Shown: positions 15,669-23,782, numbered from the stretch's first letter. The stretch is 34,158 nt of DNA from an uncultured Campylobacter sp. (GCF_938017615.1 NZ_CALIJA010000066.1:1-34158), one strand, 5' to 3'. Made by a program: numbers and translations. Notes: a model not told the origin generated them from the letters alone.

Positions 15669-16697
15669 ATGGCCACCAGACACCAAGCCAGGCTCGCTGC
15701 GATCTCGCTGCTTTACTCCCGGGATATGAACGGCGGCGGCGAGGATTTTGCGGACGAGTATCTGGAAGAAAAGCGCATTCGCAACGAGCAGCGCAACTGG
15801 ACGCTGGCGCTTCTGCGCGGCGCTAGCGAAAATCTCGCTGCGGTCGATGCGCTGATAGATGAAAATTTAAAGGAATTTAAGCTCGCCGAAATTTCGGCTC
15901 TGGAGCGCGCGATACTGCGGCTCGGGGCGTATGAACTGCGCTTTACGAACACGGACGCGGGCATCGTCATCAACGAAGCGATCAACTCCGCCAAGGAGCT
16001 TGGCATCTCGTCTAAATTTATAAACGGCGTGCTGGATGCGCTAAAAGATAGCCCCGTAAATATCGCGGCGGATAAAATTTCCAAGCCGAATACGGCGGAA
16101 GGCGAAAATTCCGAAGTAGTCACGACGATAAGCGAAAATTCCCAGCCCGCTGCGGCGAAAAGCTCCGCTGTTTCGGACAGCGACGATACGGCAAAAAATT
16201 TCATCCCCGCAGACGCGGACGATGAGACGAAAAATTTTACCAAGGCAAAGAGGAGCGGCGCGCCGAAAAATTCTACGGCGAGCAGAAGCAGACCGTCTAA
16301 AAAGCCCGCTAATTTGAAAACTCGCAGCGCGTCCGCAAAAAAATCCGAATCCGCCGCGAGCAAAAAATTTAAAACGGAGAGAAATTTCAAGACCGGAGAT
16401 AAATTTAAGACGGAGAAAACGGGCAAAAATTTCAAAACGGGCGAGCGAGGTAAAAATTTTAAGGCAGGCGAACGCAGCAAAGACGCCGCGCCGAAAAAAG
16501 AGGGCGCGGATAGAAATTTCAGAGTCGGCAAAGGCGCGGCACCAAAAAAGAGCGCTGCGGGTAAAAATACTACGCCGAAAAGTAGCGCAGACCGCAAAGG
16601 CTTTACCGCGCCGAAAAAATCTGCGGGCGGCAGAGGTGCCGTCTCAAAAAGACCAGCAGGCAGCAAAGGCGCAGTACGCGGCAAGGATAAACGGTGA
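15669..16697 (+). CDS. nusB: NusB antitermination factor with long basic tail
   Basis: Residues 1-130 are an ordinary NusB: the N-terminal ATRHQARLAAISLLYS and the C-terminal ELGISSKFINGVLDAL helix are both typical. NusB with NusE binds boxA RNA during rRNA transcription. The family is normally about 130-145 residues; this one is 342. Residues from about 131 form a low-complexity tail, first acidic/Ser-rich (to about 195), then strongly basic and Lys/Ala/Ser/Gly-rich with repeats such as GKNFKTGER and GKNFKAGER near 255-275 and KKSA/KKSAGG units later. The tail ends KDKR. The open frame shows no frameshift, and the stop overlaps the pyrF start (GTGA), so the tail is translated if the gene is. 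The tail is probably disordered and could bind RNA. Confidence 0.93.
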   Translation: MATRHQARLAAISLLYSRDMNGGGEDFADEYLEEKRIRNEQRNWTLALLRGASENLAAVDALIDENLKEFKLAEISALERAILRLGAYELRFTNTDAGIVINEAINSAKELGISSKFINGVLDALKDSPVNIAADKISKPNTAEGENSEVVTTISENSQPAAAKSSAVSDSDDTAKNFIPADADDETKNFTKAKRSGAPKNSTASRSRPSKKPANLKTRSASAKKSESAASKKFKTERNFKTGDKFKTEKTGKNFKTGERGKNFKAGERSKDAAPKKEGADRNFRVGKGAAPKKSAAGKNTTPKSSADRKGFTAPKKSAGGRGAVSKRPAGSKGAVRGKDKR

Positions 16698-17380
16698 AGC
16701 TATGCGTCGCGCTTGATCTGGGCTCGAAGCAGCAGTGCTTACAGTTAGCGGAGGGACTTGCGGACTTTGCGGATAAAATTTGGCTAAAAGTGGGCTTGCG
16801 AGCCTATTTGCGCGACGGAGCGGGCTTTGTGAGGGAGCTAAAAAAGATTGGAAATTTTAAAATTTTCCTCGATCTAAAGCTCTACGACATCCCAAACACG
16901 ATGGCTGACGCTGCCGAGGAGATCGCTAAAATCGGCGTAGATATGATAAACGTGCACGCAAGTAGCGGCAAACGCGCGATGGCTACGGTGATGCAGCGGT
17001 TAAACAAGCTTGGTTCACGTCCGCTGGTGCTCGCAGTCTCTGCGCTAACGAGCTTTGATCAGGCGGAATTTAGCGCGGTTTATGAGCAAAATTTAAGCGA
17101 CGCCGTGCGCAAATTTAGCGTGGCGAGCTACGAAGCCGGGCTTGACGGCATGGTCTGCTCTGCGTTCGAAAGCCGCTTGATAAAGGACGCAACGAGCGCA
17201 GATTTTATCACGCTCTGCCCGGGCGTGAGGCCGTTTGGCGAGAGCGCAGCGGATCAAAAGCGAGTGGCGGATCTGGGCGTCGCGCGCGAGGCGGGGGCGG
17301 ATTTTATCGTGGTCGGTCGCCCGATCTATCGAAGTGCCGATCCGCGCGAAATTTGCGAGCGAATTTTGGGGCAAATTTAG
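16694..17380 (+). CDS. pyrF: Orotidine 5'-phosphate decarboxylase
   Basis: A 228-residue TIM-barrel enzyme that decarboxylates OMP to UMP in pyrimidine synthesis. The active-site tetrad region FLDLKLYDIPNT is intact (D60, K62, D65), as are the phosphate-binding GVRPFGE and FIVVGRPIY. It starts at GTG with a 4-bp overlap with the nusB stop, typical of translational coupling. The length is normal for the family. It closes the ribH-nusB-pyrF operon. Beyond it lies about 1 kb of decayed sequence. Confidence 0.97.
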   Translation: MKLCVALDLGSKQQCLQLAEGLADFADKIWLKVGLRAYLRDGAGFVRELKKIGNFKIFLDLKLYDIPNTMADAAEEIAKIGVDMINVHASSGKRAMATVMQRLNKLGSRPLVLAVSALTSFDQAEFSAVYEQNLSDAVRKFSVASYEAGLDGMVCSAFESRLIKDATSADFITLCPGVRPFGESAADQKRVADLGVAREAGADFIVVGRPIYRSADPREICERILGQI

Positions 17381-17532
17381 TGCCAAAGCTTGCGTAAAAA
17401 TTAGTCTCAAATTATTTTAGTCCAGCTTTCTGAGTGTGAGAATTTTAATTAAATCATCGCGCGAGTGCGGCTTGAACGGCGAGCCGACAAGGCGGCGAGT
17501 TTGGCGGAGCTTAAACGAAAATTGAGGTAAAT

Positions 17533-17768
17533 TTGAACGATTTTAAGAAAATCCCCCTATGCCGGCGAGGCGACAGAGGCCGATCTGCTGGCACTCGGCT
17601 ACGAGGGCATCGCTTCGCTAAAGGGTGCGGATCCGGACGAGATGTTTGAGCGCACAAAGGCGCTCGGGCGCGGCAGATGCATCCTCTACGTTTACCGAGG
17701 CCAGCTACTACGCCAGCACGCCCCGTCCCGACATAGCCAAGCTGAAATGGTGGCTTTGGAAGGATTAA
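17533..17768 (+). pseudogene. Frameshifted Cdd1-like (pathogenicity locus) HhH protein
   Basis: Translation over two +1 shifts yields NDFKKIP, then YAGEATEADLLALGYEGIAS followed by LKGADPDEMFERTKALGRGRCILYVYR, then ASYYASTPRPD and KLKWWLWKD before a stop. This matches the small Cdd1/pathogenicity locus family: helix-hairpin-helix start, LKGADPxEx(Y/F)ER centre and KLKWWxWKD end. The first shift is at a run of five C (17553-17557), the second near 17699. The start codon is TTG, perhaps a mutated ATG. Both shifts being single-base gains suggests decay, or one could be a sequencing error. The family has no firm function. Confidence 0.75.
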
Positions 17769-17910
17769 ATTTACAAATTTGACCCGCGCGAGCCGTTTGA
17801 ATTTGAGCGGATTTGCTAACGATCGACGTGCTGTATTTGCGGCACAAAATAGCACCGAGTAAAAAGCGTAAATTTAACAAGCGCTTTAATGGCGACGGCG
17901 CAAATTTTAT

Positions 17911-17971
17911 GCGCGAGCTTTACGAGCACAATGCAATAGAGCGACGCAAAGAGCGTAAATTTTACGGGCGC
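17911..17971 (+). repeat. Direct repeat copy 1 (61 bp)
   Basis: This 61-bp stretch matches 18292-18352 with four mismatches. It ends about 40 bp before the remnant start at 18011, the same relation as the second copy has to the intact DUF3108 gene, so it is part of a larger decayed duplication. Confidence 0.85.
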
Positions 17972-18010
17972 GGCGTAGCGGCTAGTGCGAAGTACAAACA
18001 TAGCCGCAAT

Positions 18011-18189
18011 ATGAAATTTTGATTTTATTCGCAGGCACGCTTTGCGACGAAGCGGCCTGTACGAAATATAAAATCGCTCCGATTTCGGGCAAGCGCACGC
18101 CGAGCCGTATATGCGTCGTAAATATAAAAGCGGCGACAGTCGGTGCCTTTTTAGGCGGGCACGCACGGCGCAGCCTTTCACGACGGTAA
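18011..18189 (+). pseudogene. Degenerate partial duplicate of the DUF3108 gene
   Basis: After an ATG AAA shared with the intact gene at 18392, a frameshift leads to EILILFAGTLCDE and TKYKIAPISG, matching LILCASALFGE and AKYEISFGVFG of the intact protein. Later GAFLGGHARRSLSRR matches GSLSGQRRESFRSK. A segment between is shortened and the frame ends at TAA 18187-18189. Only the first third of the gene is represented. The 61-bp upstream repeat shows that the leader was duplicated too. It is non-functional. Confidence 0.7.
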
Positions 18190-18291
18190 GGAGTGGCAGC
18201 TGATATTTAATAATCACGCTATGGAGAAATGAAATAGGCGGCGCGAGTTTTGATTTTTATGGTAAATTTTACGAATGCGGCGCAGATTCCC

Positions 18292-18352
18292 GCGCGAGCT
18301 TTGCGAGCACAATGCGATAAAGCGACGCAAAGAGCGTAAATTTAACGGGCGC
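18292..18352 (+). repeat. Direct repeat copy 2 (61 bp), DUF3108 leader
   Basis: Second copy of the 61-bp repeat (see 17911-17971), directly upstream of the promoter-like TATAAT and the intact DUF3108 gene. An open frame runs through it into the gene, but the RBS lies downstream. Confidence 0.85.
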
Positions 18353-18354
18353 CG

Positions 18355-18360
18355 TATAAT
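18355..18360 (+). promoter_or_regulatory. Probable DUF3108 gene promoter -10
   Basis: A perfect TATAAT 32-37 bp upstream of the ATG at 18392, immediately after the direct repeat. The degenerate copy lacks it (GTAGCGGC at the same place), which fits loss of expression there. Confidence 0.5.
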
Positions 18361-18391
18361 TGGGGCGCCGCAAAGCGGAAGGACGGTAGAG

Positions 18392-19249
18392 ATGAAATTT
18401 TTTGCTACTTTAATTTTGTGCGCGAGCGCGCTTTTTGGCGAGACGATCAGCGCGAAATATGAGATTTCGTTCGGCGTTTTCGGCGCGGTCGGCAGCGCAA
18501 ACACGCGGCTCGTGCGGCAGGGCGATCGCTACGAGATCGTCATGGATGCCGTTGCGCAGGGCGTCGCGGGCAGCCTAAGCGGGCAAAGGCGCGAGAGCTT
18601 CCGCTCGAAGGGGCGCATCGTGGCGGGGCTTTTGATGCCCGATCTCTACGTCCACGACGTCTCGCGCAAAAAGGGCAAAACGACGAAAAACGAGCGCAAA
18701 ACCTACGCCTTCGACTACGCGCGCAAAACGATAAAATTTCAAAAGTTCAAGGGCGCGGGCGGCGAGCTACAGCTCGTAAGCGATGAAATTTTGCCCTATT
18801 TTGCGACGAACGACCTGCTGAGTTTGTTTTTCAATTTCTCTAAAATCCCGCACTCGGGCGATAAATTTTTCGTCCGAGCCGCGGGCGCAAAAGGCGCCGA
18901 CGGAAGGATCGACATCGAAAAGCCGCGCGGAAGCGCCGCCACAGATATCGCGAGCGAGCTTGGCGTCGCGCCGCCTAGCGAGACGGATGCCAACTCCGAC
19001 GCAGCGGCAAGCGCAAGCTCTAGTGGAGCAGACACGAAAACCGGCACAACGGACGTAAATTTTAAAGGGCGCGGCGCGGGCGCGGATAAGCAGGCTGCGG
19101 CGATTTACGTGGTTTTCATAAACCAGCCGATATTTTCGAGCAGCCGAGGCGAGCTGCACCTGAGCCTAAACGAGCGCGGTTACGCCGATCGCGCCGTTTT
19201 GAAGGACGTGCTGCTCTTCGGCGACATCCGCGCGCGGCTCGTGGAATGA
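18392..19249 (+). CDS. Exported DUF3108 domain protein
   Basis: A 285-residue protein with a short cleavable signal peptide (MKFFATLILCASALFGE). The mature domain follows the DUF3108 pattern: KYEISFGVFGAVG, RRESFRSKGRI, SRKKGK and TYAFDYARKTIKF. It is predicted periplasmic, perhaps an outer-membrane-linked beta-rich protein; the family has no proven function. The start at 18392 is chosen for GGAAGGA upstream and the signal peptide; an upstream extension would bury it. Residues 180-235 are a low-complexity Ser/Ala/Asp/Thr/Gly insertion that interrupts the domain before the last beta strands (IYVVFINQPIF, ELHLSLNERGYADRAVL). A decayed partial copy lies just upstream. Confidence 0.78.
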   Translation: MKFFATLILCASALFGETISAKYEISFGVFGAVGSANTRLVRQGDRYEIVMDAVAQGVAGSLSGQRRESFRSKGRIVAGLLMPDLYVHDVSRKKGKTTKNERKTYAFDYARKTIKFQKFKGAGGELQLVSDEILPYFATNDLLSLFFNFSKIPHSGDKFFVRAAGAKGADGRIDIEKPRGSAATDIASELGVAPPSETDANSDAAASASSSGADTKTGTTDVNFKGRGAGADKQAAAIYVVFINQPIFSSSRGELHLSLNERGYADRAVLKDVLLFGDIRARLVE

Positions 19250-19391
19250 GACTTCGTAAATTTACGAGGTAAATTTTGTTCAAATTTATCCCTGCTCGCT
19301 TCAAACGTCATCGTTTTCATATCGCTGAAAAAGGGCAAATTTGATCGATCATAATTTAATATAAATTTAAAATAGAGTCCGCTTTTATGAT

Positions 19392-20390
19392 CTACACAAA
19401 AATTTGTGGCGGGATTTTATCTAAATTTTTCCCTATTTTCAGTATAAAATAGGCTTTTAGCTCCCCGTATTCTTTGCTGCTTAGAAACGAAGCCTCTATA
19501 AAAGAACTTTTGTCGTATATCAATATGCTATCATTTATAATATCAAAGCCTAGCCCGTTAAAAAGCCTATATAGCAATAAAGGAAAGAAGCTAATAGGTA
19601 TAATTACCGCAAAAATTATCCAAAAATTTTCCTCCCTTCCGTCTATCACTACCGATACGAAAAAAACTAAAAGCAAATATATAAAAGCAAACAGCAGCAT
19701 AAGGCATTTTGTCTTTTTTGATATTTCGGGGTATGACGGTCCCGTGGTTCGTTTGATACAAGTTATATCTGAAATTTTGGTCTCATATAAAACGGCTTCC
19801 GTCTTTTTAGAGTATAGAGTTATATCGTCATTTTTAAAGCATATATAGCACTTGCCGAAATTTGAGAATTTATTTAATGCTCTGAGCGGAAAATAGCAAT
19901 CCAGCAAAACGAGAAATAAAATTTGCTGGGCGGAAAATTTACCGCATATCGCCATCAATATCGTAGTAATGATATAGATCGCGCCGATGATAGCATTTAA
20001 AATTATAGCGTGGTCTTTTATGATTATCGGCTCTTTGTCGTAATCACGAGGTTTAGCGCCCCGCGATGAAATACCGCCTGGGTTTAAATTTTGAAATTTT
20101 ACCTCGGCTTGTGAGTTTAAATTCGTGCCTTTTAAATTTCTATCTCGAAAATTTGCGCCACAAAGATAATCGGCTTGCGATTTGGGATCTGTTTGATTAA
20201 AATTCGTATCTTTAGGGTTTTCGCTATTCAAATTTGCATCGTTTGAATTTAATGATCTGCGATCCGTTGCATCGCTTAAATCCGCATTGTCAAAGATATC
20301 GGCGCTAGCGCCTTTTCGCAGCTTTTGTTTTAAATTTCGGCACTGTTCGTTTAGAAGCTTTTTTGATTCCTCAAGCCGCACTTTATCCAA
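19392..20390 (-). CDS. Membrane protein with pentapeptide-like N-terminus
   Basis: A 332-residue protein of unknown family. Residues 1-30 are charged and helical. Residues 31-110 are Asn/Asp-rich with imperfect A(D/N)LxX steps (NADLSDA, DANLNSE, CGANFRDRNLKGTNL), like degenerate pentapeptide repeats. Hydrophobic pairs follow at about 127-149 with 154-170, and 229-249 with 255-278. A soluble domain of about 50 residues between them (KCYICFKNDDITLYSKK) and the tail (GFDIINDSILIYDKSSF) look like related small beta units. It starts at TTG with AAGGA 7 bp upstream. It is visibly more AT-rich than its neighbours, suggesting later acquisition. It is alone on its strand, and I cannot propose a function. 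Confidence 0.65.
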   Translation of the reverse strand: MDKVRLEESKKLLNEQCRNLKQKLRKGASADIFDNADLSDATDRRSLNSNDANLNSENPKDTNFNQTDPKSQADYLCGANFRDRNLKGTNLNSQAEVKFQNLNPGGISSRGAKPRDYDKEPIIIKDHAIILNAIIGAIYIITTILMAICGKFSAQQILFLVLLDCYFPLRALNKFSNFGKCYICFKNDDITLYSKKTEAVLYETKISDITCIKRTTGPSYPEISKKTKCLMLLFAFIYLLLVFFVSVVIDGREENFWIIFAVIIPISFFPLLLYRLFNGLGFDIINDSILIYDKSSFIEASFLSSKEYGELKAYFILKIGKNLDKIPPQIFV

Positions 20391-20571
20391 AAAATATCCT
20401 TAAGCTTAAATCGCTCGTATTTTATAACTTTGGGCTTAAATCGCAATAAATCGCGTTCGTTTCGCGCGTTTTTGATTTTATTAAAATATGTGTTCTTGCG
20501 TCGCGTCGCATGCAGCGCAAAGACGGCAGCAAGGGCGCGGCAACGGAAACAAACCGCATTTTTGGATCGAT

Positions 20572-21792
20572 TTATTTCTTAAATTTTCTTATGAAATCGC
20601 TCGCGTCCCGCGCCGCCATCGCTGAGCTCATAACGGCGATCCTGTCGGCTCCTGCGCGTAGGACGGAGGCGAAATTGCGCGGCGTTATGCCGCCCAGCGC
20701 ATAGATTTCGCCCGCGAAAAACTCCCGCACGGCGCGGATCAAATTTAGCCCCTTCGGCGCGAGCCCCGCCTTGCAATCGGTCGTGAAGATGTGGCTCAGG
20801 CAGATCGCGCTGGCACCCAGCTCCAGCGCCTCGCGCGCCTCCGCCTCGCTGTGGCAGGAAGCGACCAATTTTTTGAAATTCGCGCGCAAAAACTCCGCGC
20901 CGTGCGCCGCGCTAAAGCTCCGCAAAACCCCGAGCGGCAGCCATAAATTTCTCATTCCCGCGCTCAGCGCAAAATCTGCAAAATTATGCACAAAGATCGC
21001 GGGTGGGCACCTTACACTCTCTGCACTCTGCACGCCCTCCGCGCTCTGCGAGTTTTCCGCCTTTTTTACGCTCTGTGAATTTTCTACGCCCCCTACATTT
21101 TCTGAGCTCCCTATGTACTGCGCACTCCGCGCATTTTTTGCACTATGCACATCATTCGTATTTTCCGCACTTTGCGTACTCCGCATACTTTCCGTATTTT
21201 CTGCGCTCCGTACGCCTTCTGCCGCTAGTTTCGTTTTGCATACGGCACCGCGAAGCGAAATTTCGCCTGGCGTGCTATCGTCCGCGCGATTTGCGGCGCC
21301 GGTAAAATTTTCAGACAAAATTTCATCTAAAACGCAAGCGGAATTTTTAGACCGTATATCATCTGTAGCCGCACCATGCCTGCGGGCTGTATCCGCGCAA
21401 AGCTCGCTCCTGCTGCCGCCTAAATGGAGCTTTTTTAATAAAATTTTGTCCTCGTTGCACTCGTAGAGCGAAATTTTATCCGCGTAGGCCGCGCTCGCGT
21501 CTAATTCGCTCACGAAAGCTTGGGTTTTGCTAAATTTAGCGGCACTAGCTTCATTTGCAAAAATTTCGTCCGCGCGGACCGTATCCGCACAAAATCCGTT
21601 CTCGCAGGCGAGTAAAATTTTACAAAACAGCGCTGCGTAAGCTTTCTCGCTCAGGTCTTTTTCGCGTACGACGATCTCGCCTACGTCCGTTGCGGCAAAA
21701 TCCGCTATACGCGCAAGCAGTGCCGCCTCGCCGCCGCAGAGCGCGCGATTTGTGATGATCGTAATGCGCGAAGCAAGCTCTAAATCTCGCAT
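20572..21792 (-). CDS. thiE: ThiE-like thiamine phosphate synthase, large insertion
   Basis: Couples HMP-pyrophosphate with thiazole phosphate to give thiamine monophosphate. The N-terminal RITIITNRALCGGE and VVREKDLSE (to about residue 62) and the C-terminal part from about 267 (FVHNFADFALSAGMRNLWLP, ICLSHIFTTDCKAGLAPKGL, IYALGGITPRNFASVLRAGADRIAV) are the ThiE/TenI TIM barrel. The family is about 200-215 residues; this is 406. Roughly 200 residues sit between barrel strands, the last third made of QSAEN-type repeats. The expected TxTK is replaced by TDCK and Mg-binding aspartates are not evident, so TenI-like or weak activity is possible. AAAGGGG precedes the ATG, which overlaps the preceding ORF by 13 bp. 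Confidence 0.8.
   Translation of the reverse strand: MRDLELASRITIITNRALCGGEAALLARIADFAATDVGEIVVREKDLSEKAYAALFCKILLACENGFCADTVRADEIFANEASAAKFSKTQAFVSELDASAAYADKISLYECNEDKILLKKLHLGGSRSELCADTARRHGAATDDIRSKNSACVLDEILSENFTGAANRADDSTPGEISLRGAVCKTKLAAEGVRSAENTESMRSTQSAENTNDVHSAKNARSAQYIGSSENVGGVENSQSVKKAENSQSAEGVQSAESVRCPPAIFVHNFADFALSAGMRNLWLPLGVLRSFSAAHGAEFLRANFKKLVASCHSEAEAREALELGASAICLSHIFTTDCKAGLAPKGLNLIRAVREFFAGEIYALGGITPRNFASVLRAGADRIAVMSSAMAARDASDFIRKFKK
21007..21228 (-). repeat. Degenerate in-frame repeats inside thiE
   Basis: About 220 bp encoding imperfect repeats of ENxQSAE/SAxN type (RSAEN, QSAEN, HSAKN, ENSQS, ENSQSAEG, QSAES). The plus strand shows recurring CTCTGC/GTATTTTC and TTTTCYGC blocks. 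The length preserves the reading frame. Confidence 0.7.
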
Positions 21793-22475
21793 CCGCCCGC
21801 CCCTTTAAACTCAATATCCGTGCGTAGCGCCGCGCTCAAATTTAAAATTTTGCCTGCGATGCTAGGGATTAAAATTTTACTTGCTAGGGCGAGCGCCGAA
21901 ATCCCCGTCGTCACGCCATATTTCAAAATTTCGCCCGCCTTAATAAGGTCTGAAATTTCCGCCGCAGCGCTAAAACTCAAAGCGTTCGCCCAGCTCATCG
22001 ATTTTAGCGACCTTACGTTGCCGCCGCATAAGAACCTGAAGCTCGCGCCGTTTTTAAATTTAAAATTTACGCCGCCCGCGGGCTCGAAATTTGCGCTGCC
22101 TTTAAATTTTAAATACGCGTATGTATTCCTAGGCCTTAAATTTACGCGCGCATTTTTGAGCCCAGAATTCCTAACGCTCGCTAGCGCGGTGCCTAAAATT
22201 TTATTATCCGCCATAACGCCATAAATTTTATCGCCGTGTACGGCGCTGTAAAATTCGGCGTAGTATTTTACGCTACGAATTTTGCTGCGTCTAGCGGCAC
22301 CAAATCTGCCCGCAAGTAACGCACCGCGAATCTTGCCTCTTAAAAAGGCGTTGCAAATTTTACCCATACGAACGCAGAATTTCGCCGCATAAAATTCTAA
22401 AAATTTCGCCGCTGAAGCAAGCCTCTCGTGCCGAAGTTTCGCGGCGTAAGCTCGCATATCCGCGCTTTTAGACAT
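21780..22475 (-). CDS. Unknown ORF overlapping thiH and thiE
   Basis: A 231-codon open frame that overlaps the thiH stop by 8 bp (ATGTCTAA) and the thiE start by 13 bp, an arrangement typical of translational coupling. The product is basic and rich in Ala, Lys and Phe (AKFLEFYAAKF, NFKFKNGASFRF), with no signal peptide, clear motif or membrane helix. I recognise no family. No good RBS is seen for its ATG, and its AAATTT-rich composition could come from spacer-like DNA that happens to be open. It may be a gene-to-be, a decayed fragment or simply read-through sequence. Confidence 0.4.
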   Translation of the reverse strand: MSKSADMRAYAAKLRHERLASAAKFLEFYAAKFCVRMGKICNAFLRGKIRGALLAGRFGAARRSKIRSVKYYAEFYSAVHGDKIYGVMADNKILGTALASVRNSGLKNARVNLRPRNTYAYLKFKGSANFEPAGGVNFKFKNGASFRFLCGGNVRSLKSMSWANALSFSAAAEISDLIKAGEILKYGVTTGISALALASKILIPSIAGKILNLSAALRTDIEFKGAGGCEI

Positions 22476-23601
22476 AGATATACTCGCTCATCAGCGGCTG
22501 CAGCCCGCCGTCGCGGATCGCCTCGCAGACCTCGCTTACGCTGCGCGCGTCGCTGATCTCGAACTGCTCGTCGCCCCTCTGCTCGCTATGTCCGCCGATA
22601 CCTACGCTCACGCCTGCCGAAATTTTGCTCGCCGCGATCCTGATCGCGTTGTCGCGGAAGCCCGCCCTCTCGCGCGTGGAGATCGTGATCTGCGCACTTG
22701 GCAGCAGCAGCCGATACGCGCACATGACCTGCAGCAGCTCGCGCTCGCCGACGTCCTTCGGGTTTATTTTGTCGTTATTGATGATCGGGCGCAGGCGCGG
22801 CACCGAAAAGGCAATCTCGGCGCGCGGGTACTTGCGCTGAAGCAGCCACGCGTGCACGCCCGTGGCAAAGGCATCGCGGCGGAAGTCTCCGAGCCCCAAA
22901 AGCGCAGCGAAGCCCACGCCGCGCATACCGCCTCTAATCGCGCGCTCTTGGGCTGCGAAACGATACGCAAAAACGCGCTTGTTGCCCGCAAGATGCAGCT
23001 GCGCGTAGCGTGCGGGATCGTAGGTTTCTTGAAAGACGGTGACGAAATCGACGCCGCAAGCGTGCAAATAGGCGTAATCAGCGGAGTTTATCGGATAAAT
23101 TTCGACGCCGATCACCTTAAAATACTGCCGCGCGAGCTCGCAGGCGCGCCCGATGTAGCGCACGGGGCTGTTTTTCTCGCTCTCGCCCGTGAGGATCAAA
23201 ATTTCTTCCAGCCCGCTCGCCGCTATCGCCTCAAACTCCGCCTTTAGCTGCGCTTCATCAAGCCTTGCGCGCGCGATTTTGTTTTTGCAGTTAAAGCCGC
23301 AGTAAACACAGAGATTGTCGCAGTAGTTTGAAATGTAAATCGGCGTGAAAACGGCAACGTTGCTGCCGAAATGCGCCGCCTTCTCGCGCGCTGCGGCTTG
23401 CGCGATCTGCTCCAAATGCTCGCCTGCGCGCACGCTTAGTAGCGCCGCAAAATCGCGCAGACCTCTGTTTTTCGCGCTGATCGCCCTTTGCACGTCAGCC
23501 TCGCTCGCCTCCTCGTAAAAGCTCTCGCGCAGAGCAAGCGTACGCTCCATCATCTCGCTTCCGATATCCTCCATGCCCGCTAGATAGCCGGTTTCGTTCA
23601 T
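22468..23601 (-). CDS. thiH: 2-iminoacetate synthase (tyrosine lyase)
   Basis: A 377-residue radical SAM enzyme that cleaves tyrosine to dehydroglycine (2-iminoacetate) and p-cresol, supplying the thiazole glycine unit in anaerobes and many proteobacteria. The cluster motif is C94-DNL-C98-VY-C101 within YISNYCDNLCVYCGFNC, and EEILILTGE plus VGIEIYP-like VIGVEIYPI follow. AAAGGA lies about 12 bp before the ATG, a long spacing. It is normally adjacent to thiG; here a plus-strand Hcp gene separates them. It uses ThiG as its partner for thiazole formation. Confidence 0.96.
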   Translation of the reverse strand: MNETGYLAGMEDIGSEMMERTLALRESFYEEASEADVQRAISAKNRGLRDFAALLSVRAGEHLEQIAQAAAREKAAHFGSNVAVFTPIYISNYCDNLCVYCGFNCKNKIARARLDEAQLKAEFEAIAASGLEEILILTGESEKNSPVRYIGRACELARQYFKVIGVEIYPINSADYAYLHACGVDFVTVFQETYDPARYAQLHLAGNKRVFAYRFAAQERAIRGGMRGVGFAALLGLGDFRRDAFATGVHAWLLQRKYPRAEIAFSVPRLRPIINNDKINPKDVGERELLQVMCAYRLLLPSAQITISTRERAGFRDNAIRIAASKISAGVSVGIGGHSEQRGDEQFEISDARSVSEVCEAIRDGGLQPLMSEYIYV

Positions 23602-23782
23602 CTTTAAAATTTTCCTTTTAAATTTTCATTTAAATTCTACGCGACACACTTTTGCGTGTAAATTTAAGCGCCGCAAAGTTTCTTTTCGTTTGGTTTAGAA
23701 GCGCATTTTAGCAGGATTTCGGTAAAAAATTTTAAAACGGAGCGCCCCGTTCGCATTTTAAATTTTAGTGATTATTAAAAGA

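Noticed and set aside
15713..16684. 323-codon open frame antisense to nusB
   Set aside because: It mirrors the low-complexity NusB tail and is Phe/Ala/Leu-rich with no RBS or motif. The plus-strand gene is certain.
20771..21466. 231-codon plus-strand frame over thiE
   Set aside because: Antisense to the repeat insertion; its apparent repeats are the complement of the thiE repeats.
22588..23247. 219-codon plus-strand frame inside thiH
   Set aside because: Shadow of a well-conserved radical SAM gene with no recognisable protein or RBS.
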